A stretch of 64,000 nt of DNA from Iodobacter arcticus (GTDB taxonomy: Bacteria; Pseudomonadota; Gammaproteobacteria; Burkholderiales; Chitinibacteraceae). Below, piece by piece: positions 37,577 to 46,483 of this stretch. Position 1 is the first letter of the stretch. Every line of letters begins with the position of its first letter. The notes under the pieces are model-generated. The model saw nothing but the letters and a program-made list of their open reading frames with translations, was not told where the DNA came from and ran no database searches. The stretch lies in assembly GCF_042664895.1 (NCBI RefSeq), contig NZ_JBHTBQ010000018.1, positions 98,207 to 162,206 on the forward strand. Reading direction: 5' to 3'. The position numbers and the translations under genes were made by a program.

Positions 37577-38101
37577 ATGCGCTTACTTGCCCTAATGGTT
37601 TTTTGCAGCTCAATCAGCATGGCGGCCTGCCCGCCCTTACTGGATTACCAAAGTAAAACCTTAAAAGGAGAGCCCTTTAATTTATGCAGCTATAGCGGCA
37701 AGCCTATTCTGGTGGTCAATACCGCCAGTAAATGCGGCTTTACCCCGCAATTTGATAAGCTAGAAAAAATCTATGCCAAATATAAAGAACAAGGCTTATT
37801 AGTGGTCGGCTTCCCCTCTAATGATTTCAAACAAGAGTTAGCCGACAATAAAGAAATCGGCGATTTCTGCCGCCTTACCTACTTTGTAGAATTCCCCATG
37901 CTAGAGAAATCCAGCGTGCGCGGCGCAGATGCCAACCCCCTGTTTAAGCGATTAACTGCGGCATCAGATACCTCACCCAAATGGAACTTCTATAAATACC
38001 TGATCGCCCCGGATGGCAAAACAGTCACCGCCTATAGCTCAATCACCGAGCCGGACGATAAAGAAATTATAAGTAAGATTGAAGGCTGGCTGAAGAAATA
38101 A
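37577..38101 (+). CDS. Periplasmic glutathione peroxidase-like protein
   Basis: 174 residues. A short signal peptide (MRLLALMVFCSSISMAA) is followed by a Gpx/BtuE thioredoxin fold. The peroxidatic Cys is in NTASKCGFTPQF; the second motif is GFPSNDFKQE, where the usual NQF is NDF; the Trp/Asn site is PKWNFYKYL. Reduces peroxides, probably with thioredoxin-like donors. AAAGGA precedes the ATG. A short 7-bp hairpin follows at 38100-38120. Confidence 0.9.
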   Translation: MRLLALMVFCSSISMAACPPLLDYQSKTLKGEPFNLCSYSGKPILVVNTASKCGFTPQFDKLEKIYAKYKEQGLLVVGFPSNDFKQELADNKEIGDFCRLTYFVEFPMLEKSSVRGADANPLFKRLTAASDTSPKWNFYKYLIAPDGKTVTAYSSITEPDDKEIISKIEGWLKK

Positions 38102-38155
38102 TAAGCAGACTAGGCTTATTTGCCTCTTAGGCAAAACCACCAGAATAGCGACCTT

Positions 38156-38221
38156 TCGCAGGAGCGGTCTTAGCCGCACAAATGCCCCTTCAGCCATTCG
38201 TGGCGGAAGCCGCTCTTACGA
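38156..38221. repeat. REP-like palindrome (GGAGCGG type)
   Basis: TCGCAGGAGCGG ... CCGCTCTTACGA with internal TTAGCCGC and GGCGGAAG; resembles the GTAGGAGCGGCTTTAGCCGC repeats known in other proteobacteria. Confidence 0.6.
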
Positions 38222-38375
38222 TACTTCCATTTTACAAACGTAATCTGTAATAAAAATCTAGGGGTTTTATCTAGGCAACCCTAATTGAGTTTTCTCCTCT
38301 CTTTCACTAAGCTGATGTCGGTCATTTGGCCCAGATCAAAGACCTAATCCCCTTATAACGATGGATGAGAAAACA

Positions 38376-39671
38376 ATGAATAAATATGCTCTGCCCGCCC
38401 TGCTGGCTAGTCTGCTTACCCCGCTTGCCAGCGGCCACGGCACGATGGAAGTGCCGATCAGCCGTATCCTCAGCTGCTTTAAAGAAGGCCCGGAAAACCC
38501 AAAATCAGCGGCCTGCCAGGCAGCCGTTGCGCTATCTGGCCCGCAAATGCTGTATGACTGGTCAGGGGTTAATCAGCTTCCTAATGGCAATCACAAAGCC
38601 TTTGTGCCAGATGGCCAGCTTTGCGCCGGGGGGAAATCTAATTATGCAGGGCTGAATCTGCCACGCACCGATTGGCCAGTGACACCGATTGCGGCGGACG
38701 CCAATGGGCAATTTGATTTTATTTATACAGCCCCTGCTGCACACCAAACCCGCAATTGGCAATTTTTTATCACCAAAGATGGCTGGAATCCTAATAAAGC
38801 GCTAGCTTGGTCTGATCTGGAAGAAGCCCCATTTTGCACGCTGGGCAATACGGCCGCAGTCGATAAAAAATATAAACTAAGCTGCCCGCTGCCTAAAAAG
38901 ACCGGCGTACACATTATTTATAATGTGTGGCAACGTAGCGACAGCGATGAAGCGTTTTACTCCTGCTCCGATGTTAATTTCTCTGGCGCGCTTTCCACCT
39001 ATAAAGAGCTAGGCCAAATTCGCGCTCAGCAAGATTTAAAAGCCGATACCAAGGTGACCTTCCGCCTGTTTGATAAAGAGGGCCGTGATGTGGAGAGCTT
39101 CTCGATCACCACCGGCTATGATCCACAAACTGGCGAAAATATCGCTTTAGCCGTGAACTGGCCTTTCTATCTGGCGCAAAAAGTAAATATCAGCTCGCGC
39201 TATATTAGCGTGGGTGTACTGGCGAGCAACGGCAGCGTATCCCCGGTTAAATCGGTGCAGGACAACCGTGTCTATGCCCGCAATAATGGCGAATACAGCT
39301 TTAAAATTGATATTGGCGGCGTGATTGTGCCGACACCAAGCCCAACACCTGTGCCGACGCCTACGCCAGTGCCGATTCCGACGCCGGTGCCAACGCCTGT
39401 GCCCACTCCGGTTCCTACACCAGTACCAACGCCTGTTCCTACACCAGTTCCAACGCCTATACCGACTCCGATTCCTACACCAGTGCCGACACCGCCGCCA
39501 TCCAGCAGTTGCGCGCCAGATTGGAAAGCAAGCAGCACTTACGCCACGGTCGATACCAAAGTTAGCCAGAACCTGCGTAACTACCAAAACAAATGGTGGA
39601 CAACGGGTGAAGAGCCAGCAAAAAGTAGCCAGTGGGGGGTGTGGAAAGACTTAGGCGCTTGCAAGAAGTAA
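38376..39671 (+). CDS. Chitin-active lytic polysaccharide monooxygenase (AA10) with CBM5/12
   Basis: 431 residues, GbpA-like, secreted. The signal peptide MNKYALPALLASLLTPLASG is cleaved just before HGTME, exposing the N-terminal His of the copper brace. The second brace His is in APAAHQTRNWQFF and the axial Phe in DVNF. The AA10 domain spans to ~205. A GbpA domain-2-like module follows (VTFRLFDKEGRDVESFSI to YSFKIDIGG). Then comes a 50-residue Pro/Thr/Val linker of PTPVP repeats and a C-terminal CBM5/12 (APDWKASSTYATVDTKVSQN ... WWTTGEEP). ATG 38376 is preferred over 38361 because GGATGAG lies properly before it. Oxidative chitin cleavage and chitin adhesion are expected. Confidence 0.93.
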   Translation: MNKYALPALLASLLTPLASGHGTMEVPISRILSCFKEGPENPKSAACQAAVALSGPQMLYDWSGVNQLPNGNHKAFVPDGQLCAGGKSNYAGLNLPRTDWPVTPIAADANGQFDFIYTAPAAHQTRNWQFFITKDGWNPNKALAWSDLEEAPFCTLGNTAAVDKKYKLSCPLPKKTGVHIIYNVWQRSDSDEAFYSCSDVNFSGALSTYKELGQIRAQQDLKADTKVTFRLFDKEGRDVESFSITTGYDPQTGENIALAVNWPFYLAQKVNISSRYISVGVLASNGSVSPVKSVQDNRVYARNNGEYSFKIDIGGVIVPTPSPTPVPTPTPVPIPTPVPTPVPTPVPTPVPTPVPTPVPTPIPTPIPTPVPTPPPSSSCAPDWKASSTYATVDTKVSQNLRNYQNKWWTTGEEPAKSSQWGVWKDLGACKK

Positions 39672-39674
39672 ATC

Positions 39675-39748
39675 TCGTAGGGCGGGTGAAACCCGCCGTT
39701 TACGTAGCTTTTAAGACATAAATCTGGCGGGTTTCACCCGCCCTACGA
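39675..39748. repeat. Paired palindromic repeat, GTAGGGCGGG family
   Basis: Two 23-bp arms, perfect inverted copies (39675-39697 and 39726-39748). Each contains GTAGGGCGGGTGAAACCCGC and is itself palindromic. Sister copies occur at 41632, 43044, 47057, 51851 and 57401. Confidence 0.85.
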
Positions 39749-39785
39749 ATGATGCAATGCTGTAAGTGAGTAGTAGAAATATGAC

Positions 39786-39824
39786 AAACAGCCGCGAAAA
39801 CCTTTAAGGTCTTCGCGGCTGTTT
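39786..39824 (+). terminator. Terminator after the LPMO gene
   Basis: AAACAGCCGCGAA / TTCGCGGCTGTTT (39786-39798, 39812-39824) followed by TATTTG. Confidence 0.75.
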
Positions 39825-39881
39825 TATTTGATGCAGCGCCATTCAATAACTTTCAAGATACTTCATCCGAGCTAAACCTTG

Positions 39882-39969
39882 AACCACAGAGTAAAACGAG
39901 AGCACAGAGCACACAGAGAAACCTCGTTTTCCTCTGTGAAACTCTGTGCTCTCTGTGCCCTCTGTGGTT
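39882..39969. repeat. Inverted repeat, CACAGAG family
   Basis: AACCACAGA ... TCTGTGGTT with interior CACAGAGCACACAGAG and CTCTGTGCTCTCTGTG. Lies downstream of ahpF. Confidence 0.75.
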
Positions 39970-40006
39970 TAAGACTTTGCCTACTTAGCTTTGAGCTGAA
40001 GAGCCA

Positions 40007-41551
40007 CTAACTACGCATCAAATGATCAAATGCACCGAGAGAAGCTTTTGCACCATCACCCATCGCAATCACAATTTGCTTAAATGGCACGGTGGTCACG
40101 TCCCCTGCAGCAAATACGCCCGCTAATGAAGTTTGGCCGCGGTTATCCACTTCAATCTCGCCATGCTTACTTAAATCCAGCGTGCCTTTTAGCCAATCGG
40201 TATTCGGCAGTAAGCCAATTTGCACAAAAATCCCCGCCAAATCGACTTGATGCGATTCACCGGTTTGGCGATCGGTATATTGCAGGCCGCTGACCTTTTG
40301 CCCATCGCCCAATACTGATGTGGTTTGCGCTTGTTTAATCACCACCACATTCGGCAGGCTATAGAGTTTTTTCTGCAGCACCGCATCGGCGCGCAGCTCT
40401 GCGCCAAATTCCAGTAAGGTAACGTGTTCTACAATCCCAGCCAGATCAATCGCCGCTTCTACGCCAGAATTACCACCGCCTACTACAGCAATGCGTTTCC
40501 CTTTAAACAGTGGGCCATCGCAATGCGGGCAGTAGGCCACACCACGACCACGATATTCTTTTTCCCCTGGCACATTCATTTCGCGCCAGCGCGCACCAGT
40601 CGCAATAATCACCGATTTGCTTTTAAGCGTGGCACCACTAGCAAGGCGAATCTGGCTGATGCCGTTTTCATCGAGGCTGAGCGATTCGGCACGTTGCAAA
40701 TTCATAATATCCACATCGTATTGCTTTACATGCTGCTCCAGCGCCGTTACCAGCTTAGGGCCTTCGGTTTCTTGCACAGAGATAAAGTTTTCAATACTCA
40801 TGGTGTCCAGCACCTGCCCGCCAAAGCGCTCGGCCACCACGCCAGTGCGAATCCCTTTACGTGCAGCATAAACTGCAGCCGCCGCGCCAGCTGGCCCGCC
40901 GCCAATCACCAGTAGATCAAATTGATCCTTGCCTGAAATCGCTTCCGCCTGACGCTCTACCGAGCCGGTATCAAGCTTGGCAACGATTTCCTCAATCCCC
41001 ATCCGGCCTTGGCCAAAAGCTTCGCCATTTAGATAAACCGAAGGCACTGACATAATTTGCCTTGCGTTGACTTCATCCTGATACAGCGCGCCATCAATCA
41101 TCACATGGCGGATATTTGGGTTCAGCACCGCCAGTAAATTCAGCGCCTGTACTACTTCTGGGCAATTTTGGCAGGTCAGCGAAATAAAGGTTTCAAAGTG
41201 CAGCTCGCCTGGCAGCGCTTTAATTTGCTCAATCAGCGCCGTTTCAATCTTGGGCGGATGACCACCGACTTGCAGCAGGCCCAGCACCAAGGAAGTAAAC
41301 TCATGCCCCATCGGAATCCCAGCAAAACGCACGCGAGCTTCCTCGCCGACACGGGCAATACCAAAGGAAGGCTTAAGCACGGCATCGTCAAAACGCAGGG
41401 TGATTTTGTCTGAAAGCTCGGTGATCTCTTGCAACAGGCTTTTCATTTCTAGCGCAGCGCTGCTTTCATCTACGGAGGCAATCAGCTCAATGGGGAATTG
41501 CAGTTTTTCTAAATAGGCAGCAAGTTGGGATTTAATATTTGATTCAAGCAT
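40007..41551 (-). CDS. ahpF: Alkyl hydroperoxide reductase subunit F
   Basis: 514 residues. NADH-dependent flavoprotein that recharges AhpC. The N-terminal double-thioredoxin domain carries the redox pair TCQNCP; the C-terminal TrxB-like part has GGGPAGAAAAVYAARKG, the disulfide CPHCDGP and a GGNSGVEAAIDLA nucleotide site. The frame runs upstream to 41665, but ATG 41551 (MLESNIKSQLAAYLEKLQ) matches the family and has GGAGAA before it. Follows ahpC on the same strand with a repeat between. Confidence 0.96.
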   Translation of the reverse strand: MLESNIKSQLAAYLEKLQFPIELIASVDESSAALEMKSLLQEITELSDKITLRFDDAVLKPSFGIARVGEEARVRFAGIPMGHEFTSLVLGLLQVGGHPPKIETALIEQIKALPGELHFETFISLTCQNCPEVVQALNLLAVLNPNIRHVMIDGALYQDEVNARQIMSVPSVYLNGEAFGQGRMGIEEIVAKLDTGSVERQAEAISGKDQFDLLVIGGGPAGAAAAVYAARKGIRTGVVAERFGGQVLDTMSIENFISVQETEGPKLVTALEQHVKQYDVDIMNLQRAESLSLDENGISQIRLASGATLKSKSVIIATGARWREMNVPGEKEYRGRGVAYCPHCDGPLFKGKRIAVVGGGNSGVEAAIDLAGIVEHVTLLEFGAELRADAVLQKKLYSLPNVVVIKQAQTTSVLGDGQKVSGLQYTDRQTGESHQVDLAGIFVQIGLLPNTDWLKGTLDLSKHGEIEVDNRGQTSLAGVFAAGDVTTVPFKQIVIAMGDGAKASLGAFDHLMRS

Positions 41552-41631
41552 GATGAATTCTCCGAAATAGTTTTTATTGAAAAAGCGCTTTGCGCTGATA
41601 GAGAAAAGTGCTTTTGCAATAAAAGCGATAA

Positions 41632-41702
41632 TCGTAGGGCAAAAAAAACCCGCCAAGTTGGGCATGAGATGCTCAAGATTGGCGGGTTGCCCCCGCCCTA
41701 CG
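41632..41702. repeat. Palindromic repeat, GTAGGGCGGG family, between ahpC and ahpF
   Basis: TCGTAGGGC ... CCCGCC and GGCGGGTTGCCCCCGCCCTA arms. It would form a hairpin in an ahpC-ahpF transcript and may lower ahpF expression relative to ahpC. Confidence 0.75.
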
Positions 41703-41713
41703 CGTTTAATTAA

Positions 41714-42277
41714 TTAAATCTTGCCCACTAAATCAAGCGATGGAGCCAAGGTGGCTGCACCTGGTTGCCATTTAGCTGGGCAAACTTCGCCTGGATGCTT
41801 GGCGATATATTGAGCGGCTTGCACTTTACGCATTAGCTCAGCAGCAGAGCGGCCAATGCCGTTATCGTGGATTTCGCACAGCTTGATCTGGCCTTCTGGG
41901 TTGATCAAGAATGTGCCGCGCAGTGCAAGGCCTTCTTCTTCGATCATCACATCAAAATTGCGAGTCAGCGTGCCGGTAGGGTCAGCCAGCATTGGGTAGT
42001 TGATCTTTTTGATCGTGTCCGATGTATCGTGCCAAGCCTTGTGGGTGAACTGGGTATCAGTAGAAGCCGAGTAAACCTCTACACCCATTTTTTGGAATTC
42101 TGGGTAAAAATCAGCCAAGTCGCCTAATTCGGTAGGGCAAACAAAAGTGAAATCGGCTGGGTAGAAGAACACAATCGACCACTTGCCTTTTAGATCCGCT
42201 TCGCTCACTGAAGTGAATTTACCTGCATGGAATGCGTTTACTTTGAATGGTTTAATTTCGCTATTAATCAATGACAT
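41714..42277 (-). CDS. ahpC: Alkyl hydroperoxide reductase subunit C (2-Cys peroxiredoxin)
   Basis: 187 residues. Peroxidatic Cys47 in ADFTFVCPTELGDLADFYPEF and resolving Cys near 166 in HPGEVCPAKW. The GGLG region and C-terminal helix are those of AhpC1-type peroxiredoxins. Reduces H2O2 and organic peroxides with AhpF. Upstream sequence is AT-rich and could hold an OxyR site, but no convincing match is seen. Confidence 0.97.
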   Translation of the reverse strand: MSLINSEIKPFKVNAFHAGKFTSVSEADLKGKWSIVFFYPADFTFVCPTELGDLADFYPEFQKMGVEVYSASTDTQFTHKAWHDTSDTIKKINYPMLADPTGTLTRNFDVMIEEEGLALRGTFLINPEGQIKLCEIHDNGIGRSAAELMRKVQAAQYIAKHPGEVCPAKWQPGAATLAPSLDLVGKI

Positions 42278-42648
42278 GGTGTAGCTCCTAAGTAGAGAAA
42301 GTGTTGTTTGTGAAGCAGTGAAGTCATCTTAACCCTCCACCTCCCTTAGGTCTAATTAATAGTTTTAATCTTGCACATTGATATTTACTATAAACAAAAA
42401 CTATTACACAGGCATGCCGAATGCTCACAGCTAAATTTGTGATTGACTCGATTTGAAACGGATGAGATGAAAGCAGAGAGGGGGTGAACTAAGCGTCATC
42501 CCCGAATGGTTTTATCGGGAATCCCGCAGCGCCACTGGATTCCCGACAGAAGCACTCAGGAATGACGATCTTATTGAGTATGCCCTTTCGGGATTTATTT
42601 CGAGCCCTACCCTTCAGGCGAAAACACTCAGATCACAACAAGTAGTAT
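42278..42648. other. Intergenic region upstream of ahpC with a dispersed repeat
   Basis: 371 bp. The half near ahpC is AT-rich leader and promoter sequence. At 42494-42567 lies a repeat beginning CGTCATCCCCGA and ending GGAATGACG, with ATCGGGAATCCCG and CTGGATTCCCG inside. It has a second copy at 57315-57388. No gene is seen. Confidence 0.65.
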
Positions 42649-42948
42649 TTATTGATTAAGCTGCCAGCGCGCCGTCAAGATAGGGATGCGCTTTCTTTGC
42701 TCCATGCAATCAAAATCACCCTCTTGATAATCACGGCAAATCCATGGCCTTTGCTCGTAGATGGTACACATCATGCTGCGGCGATCGAGCGCCGCGCACC
42801 AGCCATCCGCCAGCCTATGCATAATCTCGCCACCCCAAGCATCTTGCTCGACATACTCCGGCGGCACATCATCATCCCCGGCAATCAGCATCACTTCTAG
42901 CTGACAACAACAGGCTTTACAGGTACTACAGGATACGGCGGAAGACAT
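42649..42948 (-). CDS. YkgJ-family cysteine cluster protein
   Basis: 99 residues. CSTCKACCCQLEV at the N-terminus and MMCTIYEQRPWICRDY give the spaced Cys set of the YkgJ/Fe-S or zinc cluster family (CxxCxACC...C...RPxxCR). Function unknown; a metal-binding role is inferred. Isolated between repeats. Confidence 0.85.
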   Translation of the reverse strand: MSSAVSCSTCKACCCQLEVMLIAGDDDVPPEYVEQDAWGGEIMHRLADGWCAALDRRSMMCTIYEQRPWICRDYQEGDFDCMEQRKRIPILTARWQLNQ

Positions 42949-43527
42949 AGTTCACTCGATTGTTCATGGTTTTGTAGGGTGTACAACGACGAAGTCGTTG
43001 CGCACCGAAGGTATGCCACATATTTGTAAGTATTGCGTCATGCGTAGGGCGGGTGAAACCCGCCGCATTTCACGCAAAATCCGGATGGGTTCACGCCATA
43101 GGCACTAAGCAAAGTCAAAAAGATCTACTTAGTGCCTTCGGCACGTTGATTTAGGTGCGGGCATCCCAGCGGGGCATAAGTATCTACACGATTTTTTCCA
43201 TCAATTCCGTGCCACGCCTCCCCCTTTGAAAAAGGGGGATTGAGGGGGATTTGGTGTTGAATTGGCATGGCATCAGCCAAAATTCCAATGCTAAATCCCC
43301 CCTAGCCCCCCTTTTTCAAAGGGGGGAACATGCATATCAATTTGTGTAGATACTTATGACAGCAAGGGACTCCCTTTCTATGAACTCCCAAGAAAGGAAG
43401 CAAAACCGCAACCCCCAAAGCCCCTCACTGCGGATAATAAAACCCAATAAACACCTCAGTTCAAAATGTTTTTCTCCGTGAAACTCCGTGTTCTCTGTGC
43501 CCTCTGTGTTTTAAGACTTGGGTTTTG
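42949..43527. other. Repeat-filled intergenic region
   Basis: 579 bp without a gene. In order it holds a GTAGGGCGGG-family arm (43044-43064) with a decayed partner, a long dispersed repeat starting AGTGCCTTCGGCACG (43131), a 184-bp MITE-like element inserted in that repeat (43175-43358), the rest of the long repeat (43359-43441), and a CACAGAG-family arm (43469-43513). Confidence 0.7.
43175..43358. mobile_element. 184-bp MITE-like element
   Basis: Perfect 15-bp terminal inverted repeats CATAAGTATCTACAC (43175-43189) and GTGTAGATACTTATG (43344-43358). The interior is a second large inverted repeat, with CCCCCTTTGAAAAAGGGGG on one side and CCCCCCTTTTTCAAAGGGGG on the other. It carries no coding capacity. 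It splits a dispersed repeat whose intact relative is at 47136. CAGC occurs on both sides and might be a target duplication if the element extends a few bases beyond the TIRs. Confidence 0.7.
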
Positions 43528-46209
43528 CTACAGCTCCTTCACCACCCACTTCAGCCCATTGTCTTCTGGGTGCGTTTGAATCGTGAAGCCAAGGTGTTTC
43601 ATAAAGGCCAGCATGGTTTTATTGCTGGTGAGCACTTCGCCCTCAATGATGGATAAACCCATATCGCGGGCCGCGGTGAAGAGGGCTTCCATTAGGCGAT
43701 TACCAAGGCCTTTGCCTTGCCACGCATCGTCGATCACCACGGCGAATTCGCAGCTGTCTTTATCGGGGTTGGCAGTATAACGGGCTACACCGATAATTTG
43801 CTCGCCTTGGCCTGCCTGCACCGTGGCGGCAATGGCCATTTCTCTGGCGTAATCAAGATGAGTAAAGCGCGCCAGCAGGCTTTGCGGCAGGGATTTAAGC
43901 ACGCTCATATAGCGGTTATAGCGCGTCTCATCCGATAGACGGCTAACAAACTGAATCAGCAACTCGGCGTCTTCTGGCCGAATCGGGCGCAAGATCATCG
44001 GCATGCCTGTTTTAAGCTGGGTGAGCTGCATCAGATGCGATGGATAGGGATGAATCGCCATATGCGCGTAACGGCGGGCTTTTGGGTCCACCGCCGCCAC
44101 AATAATACTGGCATCTACCGCAATCACGCCGTTTTCGTCGCTGATTAAGGGGTTGATATCCAGCTGCTGAATCTGCGGTAATTCACAGACCATTTCAGAC
44201 ACGCGCAGCAATACATTTTTAACCGCCTCGATATTCACGGCAGGCTGATTTCTGAAGGCGGCGAGCATTTTTTTAATCCGCGTGCGGCGTATCAAATGCT
44301 CGGCCAGATAATCATTTAAGGGCGGAAGTGATACGGCAATATCATTAAAGACTTCCACCGCAATCCCACCCGCACCAAAGCTAATTACCGGGCCAAAGGC
44401 CGAATCGTTGACGACCCCGACCATCAGCTCACGAGCGTGTTTTTTGCCGTGCATGGGTTGCACCGTCAGGCCGCGCACGCGCTCGACTCCCAGCTTATCG
44501 TGGGCACGGCTGAGCATTTTATTGGCTTCACTGGCCACACCAATCAAGCTGTTTAAATTAAGTGCCACACCATCGATATCGGTTTTGTGCATTAAATCGA
44601 TGGCATCCACTTTCAACACCACCGGCAGGCCCATGCCCATCGCGGCGTTCACCGCATCATCGGCACTATTGGCACGCACCGTGAGCGCCACAGGAATATG
44701 AAACGCCCTTAAAATCGCTTTTGATTCAATTTCATCCAGTAAGCTACGGCCATCGGCCAGCACTTTATCGATCACCATGTGCGCCGTTTCCATATCCGGC
44801 GCTTCCCACTCGCCTAAGGGGGCAGGCGTTTGCAATAAAAGCTGTTGATTGTGCTGCCACGCTGCTAGGGAATAAAACACTTCTACTGCGTGCTCGGGCG
44901 CAGAAAAGCTTGCACATCCTGCTTTATTAAGTAGCTTGCGGCTGGCATCGACTTTTTTGCCGCCTATCCACGCCATCAACAGTGGTTTGTCGCTGGTTTT
45001 CTTAAGCGCAATCATCGCCTCCGCAGTGCGCAAATGATCGGTGCCTGCTTGCGGGGTAAACACCACCAAGACGCCATCGATATTTGGATCTGCCAGTACG
45101 GCTTCAACCACCAGTTTAAATCGCTCGGGCGAGGCGTCCCCCAAGATATCTACCGGATTATTGCGGCTAGCTTGCGCAGGCAGATTTTTAGCCAGCCAAG
45201 CTACGGTGCCAGGGGCCAGCTCAGGTAATAGCACGTGTAAATCACGCGCCCTATCCACCGCCATCATCCCCGCGCCAATGCCATTGGTGACCACCGCCAA
45301 GCGGCGGCCCTTGGTTTTGAACGTGCCATTTAATACTTTTGCAGCGGTAAACAGCTGATTAATCGAGCGCAGCCGCAGCACACCGGCACGTTTGAGTGCA
45401 GCATCAAATACATCGTCGCGGCCAATGAGGCGCTCGGAATGAGTGCGACCATGCGCGGCAGAGGCATCGTTATAACGGCCGACTTTTAGCGCCATCACCG
45501 GCTTGGAGCGCGCCGCAGCCCGCACTGCCGACATAAAGGTGCGGGCTTCTTGCAAATCTTCGATATACAGCAAAATGCTCTGGGTTTTAGGGTCTGCCAC
45601 TAGGTAATCGAGCACCTCGCCCACATCCACATCTGCCGCCGAGCCTAAAGACACCACAGAAGAAAAGCCCACATCGTGCGATTCGGCCCAATCTAAAATC
45701 GCCGAGGTAATCGATGATGATTGCGATACCAAGGCCATGCTGCCATTTTTAAGCTTGCCCTGATAATTGCCCGCCATAAATTTAGAGCTAACGCGGCAGA
45801 GGCCAAATACCGTTGGCCCCATAATCCGAATGCCGTAGTGCCGCGCCCTATCCATGATCTTATCGAGCTGAGCTTGGCTTTTTTTATCTGTCCCCACAAA
45901 ATCGCAAGACATAATCACAACCGCTTTAACACCTTTTTTGCCGCATTCTTCAATTAAATCGACCAAGGTTTTAGCAGGCGTTGTGATAATTACCAAATCC
46001 ACCACCATCGGCACTTTGGCTAGCGTTTTAAATGCATTAATTCCCAATACCTGATCGCGATGCAAATTAACGGGGAATAATTTCCCCGTATAGCCGCCCT
46101 CCAGCAAATTGGAAAACACCGTGCTGCCCACCGCACCGGGCGTTTCAGATGCACCAATCACCGCCACCGAGCGGGGGTCAAACAGAGGGGAAAGATAATG
46201 TGGTTTCAT
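43528..46209 (-). CDS. Acyl-CoA synthetase (ADP-forming)-like protein with GNAT acetyltransferase domain (Pat/YfiQ type)
   Basis: 893 residues from ATG 46209. The N-terminal CoA-binding domain has LFDPRSVAVIGASETPGAVG; a succinyl-CoA ligase-like middle follows, then an ATP-grasp domain (LPVVLKVDAIDLMHKTDIDG). The C-terminal ~150 residues are a GNAT domain (RPEDAELLIQFVSRLS ... VIDDAWQGKGLGNRLMEAL). Length and order match Pat protein lysine acetyltransferases, which acetylate and inactivate acetyl-CoA synthetase and other metabolic enzymes. An in-frame TTG at 46254 is less likely. Single gene, divergent from ppa. Confidence 0.9.
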   Translation of the reverse strand: MKPHYLSPLFDPRSVAVIGASETPGAVGSTVFSNLLEGGYTGKLFPVNLHRDQVLGINAFKTLAKVPMVVDLVIITTPAKTLVDLIEECGKKGVKAVVIMSCDFVGTDKKSQAQLDKIMDRARHYGIRIMGPTVFGLCRVSSKFMAGNYQGKLKNGSMALVSQSSSITSAILDWAESHDVGFSSVVSLGSAADVDVGEVLDYLVADPKTQSILLYIEDLQEARTFMSAVRAAARSKPVMALKVGRYNDASAAHGRTHSERLIGRDDVFDAALKRAGVLRLRSINQLFTAAKVLNGTFKTKGRRLAVVTNGIGAGMMAVDRARDLHVLLPELAPGTVAWLAKNLPAQASRNNPVDILGDASPERFKLVVEAVLADPNIDGVLVVFTPQAGTDHLRTAEAMIALKKTSDKPLLMAWIGGKKVDASRKLLNKAGCASFSAPEHAVEVFYSLAAWQHNQQLLLQTPAPLGEWEAPDMETAHMVIDKVLADGRSLLDEIESKAILRAFHIPVALTVRANSADDAVNAAMGMGLPVVLKVDAIDLMHKTDIDGVALNLNSLIGVASEANKMLSRAHDKLGVERVRGLTVQPMHGKKHARELMVGVVNDSAFGPVISFGAGGIAVEVFNDIAVSLPPLNDYLAEHLIRRTRIKKMLAAFRNQPAVNIEAVKNVLLRVSEMVCELPQIQQLDINPLISDENGVIAVDASIIVAAVDPKARRYAHMAIHPYPSHLMQLTQLKTGMPMILRPIRPEDAELLIQFVSRLSDETRYNRYMSVLKSLPQSLLARFTHLDYAREMAIAATVQAGQGEQIIGVARYTANPDKDSCEFAVVIDDAWQGKGLGNRLMEALFTAARDMGLSIIEGEVLTSNKTMLAFMKHLGFTIQTHPEDNGLKWVVKEL

Positions 46210-46483
46210 GGCTGACAAATCATAAAGGATTGCTGCGTAGTTTATACCGCCCAAGTGTTTATTGCTGTGTAAGGAAGTACTTACGCAAAATTACCCCTGC
46301 TACCTTGTCACTCCTTACCGTATTACCCATGCGGTCTGTATTGGAACGCCTTGCTGGAAAACTTTTGTATCAGCACTTAAGTTCAGAGATAGGCGGAGCA
46401 AAATACCTGCAAGCAATGATGCATGCCACAGCCGCAAGCCTTATAATTGCCGCCGTTCTCAATTGAAACTATGGAATCATCCA

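Noticed and set aside
39330..39500. CRISPR-like regular repeat
   Set aside because: It is an in-frame PTPVP linker inside the LPMO gene with no unique spacers. No CRISPR array or cas gene was seen anywhere.
39147..39587. Antisense ORFs opposite the LPMO linker
   Set aside because: Mirror of the Pro-rich coding repeat; no independent support.
42359..42404. OxyR site upstream of ahpC
   Set aside because: ATAG and CTAT quarter-sites occur, but the ATAG-N7-CTAT-N7-ATAG-N7-CTAT spacing is met at only about two of four positions.
46262..46483. N-terminal extension of pyrophosphatase
   Set aside because: Family length and N-terminus begin at ATG 46484; the upstream sequence reads as non-protein.
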